A DNA stretch of 26,385 nucleotides from JAKEGN01 sp964465665 (lineage in GTDB: Bacteria; Pseudomonadota; Gammaproteobacteria; Steroidobacterales; Woeseiaceae), in NCBI GenBank assembly GCA_964465665.1, contig CAYXKM010000062.1:1-26385 (forward strand). The letters run 5' to 3'. Shown in pieces: positions 23,506 through 26,385 of this stretch. Position numbers and translations under genes: made by a program. Under the pieces are notes generated by a model. The model was not told where the DNA came from and did no database searches. It worked only from the letters and a program-made list of their open reading frames with translations. The number at the start of each line of letters is the position of its first letter. Position 1 is the first letter of the stretch.

Positions 23506-25608
23506 TCAGTCGGCCGTTCGTCGCGGCAGTGATTCGACGAACGGCTTGACGCCGACGGCCCCGTACAGATCGTCCGGGCGGTACAAAGTCCCGCCTTTGA
23601 CCACGGTCAGGGTTCGCCGCACGGCACTCATGTCCTCGAGCGGGTTGCCGTCGAGCAGTACCAGGTCGGCGTCCTTGCCGATGCTTACGGAACCGGTCCG
23701 GTTGGCCGCTCCGACGACAGCGGCGGAATCCAGTGTTGCCATGCGCAGCACCGCTGCATTCGGAATGCCGGCCTCGGTGTAAAGTTCGAGTTCGCGATGC
23801 ATGGTAAACCCCGGCATGTGGTCGCTACCGGGCACGATGCGGATGCCTTTCTCGTACAGCGTTCTCAACATTTTCAGTGCATTGACCTGCGACCGCGCCC
23901 ACGCCGCTTCGTTGGCATCGGTGATCTCCATCTCCGGGTTGTATAGACCGCGACTAACCGAGAGCGGCAAGTGGTCGATGACCGCCGCGAAAGTCGGGTC
24001 CGGGTTCCCTGCCTTGTGTAGCAACTGAGTGTCGAAAATGGCGACGGTCGGATCGACGACGACGTTGTGTTCTTTCAGCAAGCTGAAAAACGCCTGCGCT
24101 TCGGGACCCGCGAGATCCACGTCGCCCGCCTTGTCGCCGTACAGGGTGAATCGCAGCTGTTTGCGCGTGTCCTCCCGGTCACCGGCAAGAAAATTCAGGA
24201 ACAGCATATTGATGTGCTGAATCTCGTCATAACCGGCACGTACCGCCTGTTCGGCCGACATGAAAGCGGGGATATGTCCGGACAGCCTGAGACCGCGCGC
24301 GTGCGTGCGTTTCGCGATCTCTTCAACCCACGCCGGCTCGATGGAGCTGTACAACTTGATCTGGATATAGCCGTGATCGGCGTACCAGTCGACGCGTTCG
24401 AGTGCTTCTTGCAAGGTCTCGACCGTATCGCCGGTCGCGTACGGGCTCGCTTTGTCGATGAATCCGGAGCGGTAGGTGTGTGGCCCGATGACCGCGCCGG
24501 AGGCGAACTTTTCGGTCGACTCCATGATTTTTTCGTGCACGCTGCCGATATCGCGAACACTGGTAATGCCGCCCGCAATATTCAGAATGCCGTCAGACAA
24601 GGAGAAGTGGCCGTGCATGTCCCAAAGCCCGGGAACCAGGGTTTTCCCCGTCGCGTCAATGACGAGAGCGCCATCGATAGCGATCGGAGTGGCGGATACT
24701 TCGCTGATTTTGCCCTCACGTACGGCCACGTTCTGTTTCTCCAGCAACACCCCTTTCTCGACATCGACGATATCGACGTTGCTGAAAAGGAGCGGCTGCT
24801 GCAGGCGTTGCGACAGGCCCGGTGTGATGTTCTCGAAGTGTATCGCTTCGAACTTCGACTGTTCGCGGCTCAGTAAATCAATGACCTCCTCGCCGTAACC
24901 TTTTCGCGCCATCCCCATGAATCCCCCGAAATCCAGTGCGAACGACTCGAGTTTGTCATCCAGCCACAGGTAGGTCGGTGTAAAACCGATGCCGGTGACT
25001 GCGTACAGCGAAACGACGGCGCTGCCCGGGGTGCCGGTAACGTTAAGTTCGGTCAGTTTCTCGACTGTTGCCGTTCCCGAGGGAATCAGCTCCTGTTGCC
25101 CGTCGAGGTTTTTCAGTGCTGCGCGCACCAGGGCGGGCAGGGATTCCGTGGCGCCCATCTCGTTCGGCACATAAAATCCGCCGGCGGCGGAACTGACCGA
25201 GCCGCTTTCCCCGACACTTTTCCAGCTGGCGACGCCGTCGCTGTTGGAAAACGACTCGTCGACAGGAGCGCCGAAAGGCGAGGTTCCGGTAATGCGCTGC
25301 GAGCTGGGCAACCCGTTCGCATCCAGCTGCAACTCGTCCTTGATCGTGTACTCACGATTGTTCCAGTGCACGAACAGATCGCTGCTGATACGGCCATCGC
25401 CACTGCGAACGACGCGGTGCTGGCCAGCCGAGGTACCCTCGGATATCCACTCGTATTCGGCGACCACGCCCGCCGGGCTTTCCGCCCCTGGCGAAACCTC
25501 GGCTGGCGCGGAATCCGATACCGGCTCGGCTGCCTTGCGCTCGCAGGCGGCGAGCAGCGACAGGGACAGAATGACAACGGAAATAATGCTGTAAGATATT
25601 GTTTTCAT
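23506..25608 (-). CDS. Secreted lipoprotein amidohydrolase
   Basis: A 700-residue protein. The signal peptide MKTISYSIISVVILSLSLLAAC has a lipobox with Cys22, so it is exported and lipidated. Residues ~50-280 form a beta-rich N-terminal region of no recognised family. The C-terminal half is a metal-dependent amidohydrolase: DMHGHF (His332, His334), Lys418 in QIKLY (possible carbamylated lysine), His445 (LSGHIP), His465 (EIQHIN) and Asp596 (PGSDH), then the DADLVLLDGNPLED segment typical of imidazolonepropionase/prolidase-like members. The substrate is unknown; related secreted enzymes act on peptides or cyclic amides. The ATG at 25608 has AGGGA upstream; an upstream TTG adds five residues and is less likely. 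Confidence 0.88.
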   Translation of the reverse strand: MKTISYSIISVVILSLSLLAACERKAAEPVSDSAPAEVSPGAESPAGVVAEYEWISEGTSAGQHRVVRSGDGRISSDLFVHWNNREYTIKDELQLDANGLPSSQRITGTSPFGAPVDESFSNSDGVASWKSVGESGSVSSAAGGFYVPNEMGATESLPALVRAALKNLDGQQELIPSGTATVEKLTELNVTGTPGSAVVSLYAVTGIGFTPTYLWLDDKLESFALDFGGFMGMARKGYGEEVIDLLSREQSKFEAIHFENITPGLSQRLQQPLLFSNVDIVDVEKGVLLEKQNVAVREGKISEVSATPIAIDGALVIDATGKTLVPGLWDMHGHFSLSDGILNIAGGITSVRDIGSVHEKIMESTEKFASGAVIGPHTYRSGFIDKASPYATGDTVETLQEALERVDWYADHGYIQIKLYSSIEPAWVEEIAKRTHARGLRLSGHIPAFMSAEQAVRAGYDEIQHINMLFLNFLAGDREDTRKQLRFTLYGDKAGDVDLAGPEAQAFFSLLKEHNVVVDPTVAIFDTQLLHKAGNPDPTFAAVIDHLPLSVSRGLYNPEMEITDANEAAWARSQVNALKMLRTLYEKGIRIVPGSDHMPGFTMHRELELYTEAGIPNAAVLRMATLDSAAVVGAANRTGSVSIGKDADLVLLDGNPLEDMSAVRRTLTVVKGGTLYRPDDLYGAVGVKPFVESLPRRTAD

Positions 25609-25772
25609 AAGAATCCCTGTCAATCTGGATATGCTGGGCGAACGGCAGGTCCGTCACTCTAGCACTGCCGCCCGGGGCCAAAGCAAGGCCCACAGCGTGC
25701 AAACCGGCTGGTGTTTGCCAGCGCGACCGATTAATCATTAAGGTTGCGGTAACGGCGGAGAGACGCTTGGCT
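25609..25772. promoter_or_regulatory. Divergent intergenic region, amidohydrolase / oxygenase
   Basis: 164 bp between the minus-strand amidohydrolase and the plus-strand oxygenase must serve both promoters. An AT-rich stretch, ATTAATCATTAA (25730-25741), could include a -10 element for the oxygenase, but no matched -35 was found. GGAGAGA lies about 9 bases before the oxygenase ATG. Confidence 0.4.
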
Positions 25773-26385
25773 ATGAGTACGGCACCCGACCTAGACCAAC
25801 ATCCGGTTGCGGATCCCCATGCCTTGCAGGGCTCGGTTCCGGTGATCGACATCGGCGCGCTGCTGGCAAGCAGGAGTGCCGACGATTTGGCAGCGCAGCC
25901 GGTTATCGATGCGATTGCAACGGCAGGCCGTGACTGGGGATTTTTCCAGGTCGTCAACCACGGTGTGTCGTCGCGACTGATCGACGAGACCTGGCAGGAA
26001 ATGCAGCGCTTCTTCCAGTTGCCGGACGCTGTCAAGGAATCCGTCATGCGCACGCGCGAAAATCCCTGGGGCTACTACAACAACGAACTGACGAAAAACC
26101 GTCGTGACAAAAAAGAGGTCTTCGATTTCACTACACCCGGTGTCGATGCGATCTATGAATCGCAGAATCGCTGGCCGCCAATGGACGGCCAATTCCGCGA
26201 GACCGCGCTTGCCTACCTCGATGCCTGTGCGCAGCTTTCTTTGAAACTGCTGGAAGCCTTCGGCGTCGGTCTCGGATTGCCACCGGACATCCTGCATCCG
26301 GAATTTGTCGACAATCACACCGGTTTCGTACGGCTCAATCACTACCCGGTGCGGGACCCGCTGGCCAACGCGGGCATTGCGCACC
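25773..26385 (+). CDS. Isopenicillin N synthase-family 2OG-Fe(II) oxygenase, 5' part
   Basis: 204 codons are visible and the gene runs off the right edge. The frame opens MSTAPDLDQHPVADP and contains the DIOX_N domain: VPVIDIGALL (22-31), DWGFFQVVNHGV (54-65) and an FFQLPDAVKES helix (80-90). It continues to FVRLNHYPVRD (185-195), the beginning of the Fe(II)/2-oxoglutarate double-stranded helix; the catalytic HxD...H lies beyond the window. Such enzymes hydroxylate or desaturate small molecules using 2-oxoglutarate and O2. The substrate cannot be guessed. The start at 25773 is supported by GGAGAGA upstream. The opposite-strand frame here is a shadow. Confidence 0.88.
   Translation, partial: MSTAPDLDQHPVADPHALQGSVPVIDIGALLASRSADDLAAQPVIDAIATAGRDWGFFQVVNHGVSSRLIDETWQEMQRFFQLPDAVKESVMRTRENPWGYYNNELTKNRRDKKEVFDFTTPGVDAIYESQNRWPPMDGQFRETALAYLDACAQLSLKLLEAFGVGLGLPPDILHPEFVDNHTGFVRLNHYPVRDPLANAGIAH

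Noticed and set aside
25791..26384. 197-codon minus-strand frame at the right edge
   Set aside because: It is opposite the clear DIOX_N frame of the oxygenase, which carries recognisable motifs and a better start.

Overview
The window reads as chromosomal DNA of a GC-rich gammaproteobacterium. The complete nqrABCDEF-apbE-nqrM Na+-pump operon, an Isp-type uptake [NiFe]-hydrogenase and GTAG-headed intergenic hairpins together suggest a marine relative of the Chromatiales or Woeseiaceae. That placement is an inference from gene content; there is no rRNA or other phylogenetic marker here. Almost every reading frame is intact, intergenic DNA is sparse, and no tRNA, CRISPR array, prophage or insertion sequence was seen.

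Left half, minus strand (14406 down to 1), read in transcription order: a hydrogenase maturation protease (hyaD/hupD type), a short HupH-like protein, hydrogenase small subunit, Isp1 (cytochrome b), Isp2 (HdrD-like Fe-S protein), hydrogenase large subunit and a 67-residue exported membrane miniprotein. A hairpin and a plausible sigma70 promoter separate this from a MenA/UbiA-type prenyltransferase. The complete Na+-translocating NADH:quinone oxidoreductase operon (nqrA, B, C, D, E, F) follows, then apbE (flavin transferase), nqrM (maturation factor) and a CBS-domain gene cut by the window edge. The nqr genes abut or overlap almost throughout.

Right half, plus strand (14583 to about 22463): hypC-hypA-hypB-hypD-hypF-hypE, the complete set for building the Ni-Fe(CN)2CO active site. 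Every junction in this run has an 8-bp overlap (the hypD/hypF one depends on the chosen start). A fused APH-like kinase/P-loop kinase follows 19 bp later, then a small zinc-ribbon protein. The hydrogenase structural and hyp operons diverge from one 176-bp region.

Right edge (22533 to 26385): a small cupin protein, an intergenic region with two hairpin repeat elements, a 65-residue orphan protein, a large secreted lipoprotein amidohydrolase (minus strand), and the 5' part of a 2-oxoglutarate/Fe(II) oxygenase of the isopenicillin N synthase family.

Working together: HynS-HynL would oxidise H2 on the periplasmic side and pass electrons through Isp2/Isp1 to membrane quinone. Na+-NQR oxidises NADH, reduces quinone and exports Na+. 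A prenyltransferase resembling quinone-biosynthetic enzymes lies between the two modules, so the whole left half can be seen as a quinone-centred respiratory island. The functional coupling is inferred from gene order only.
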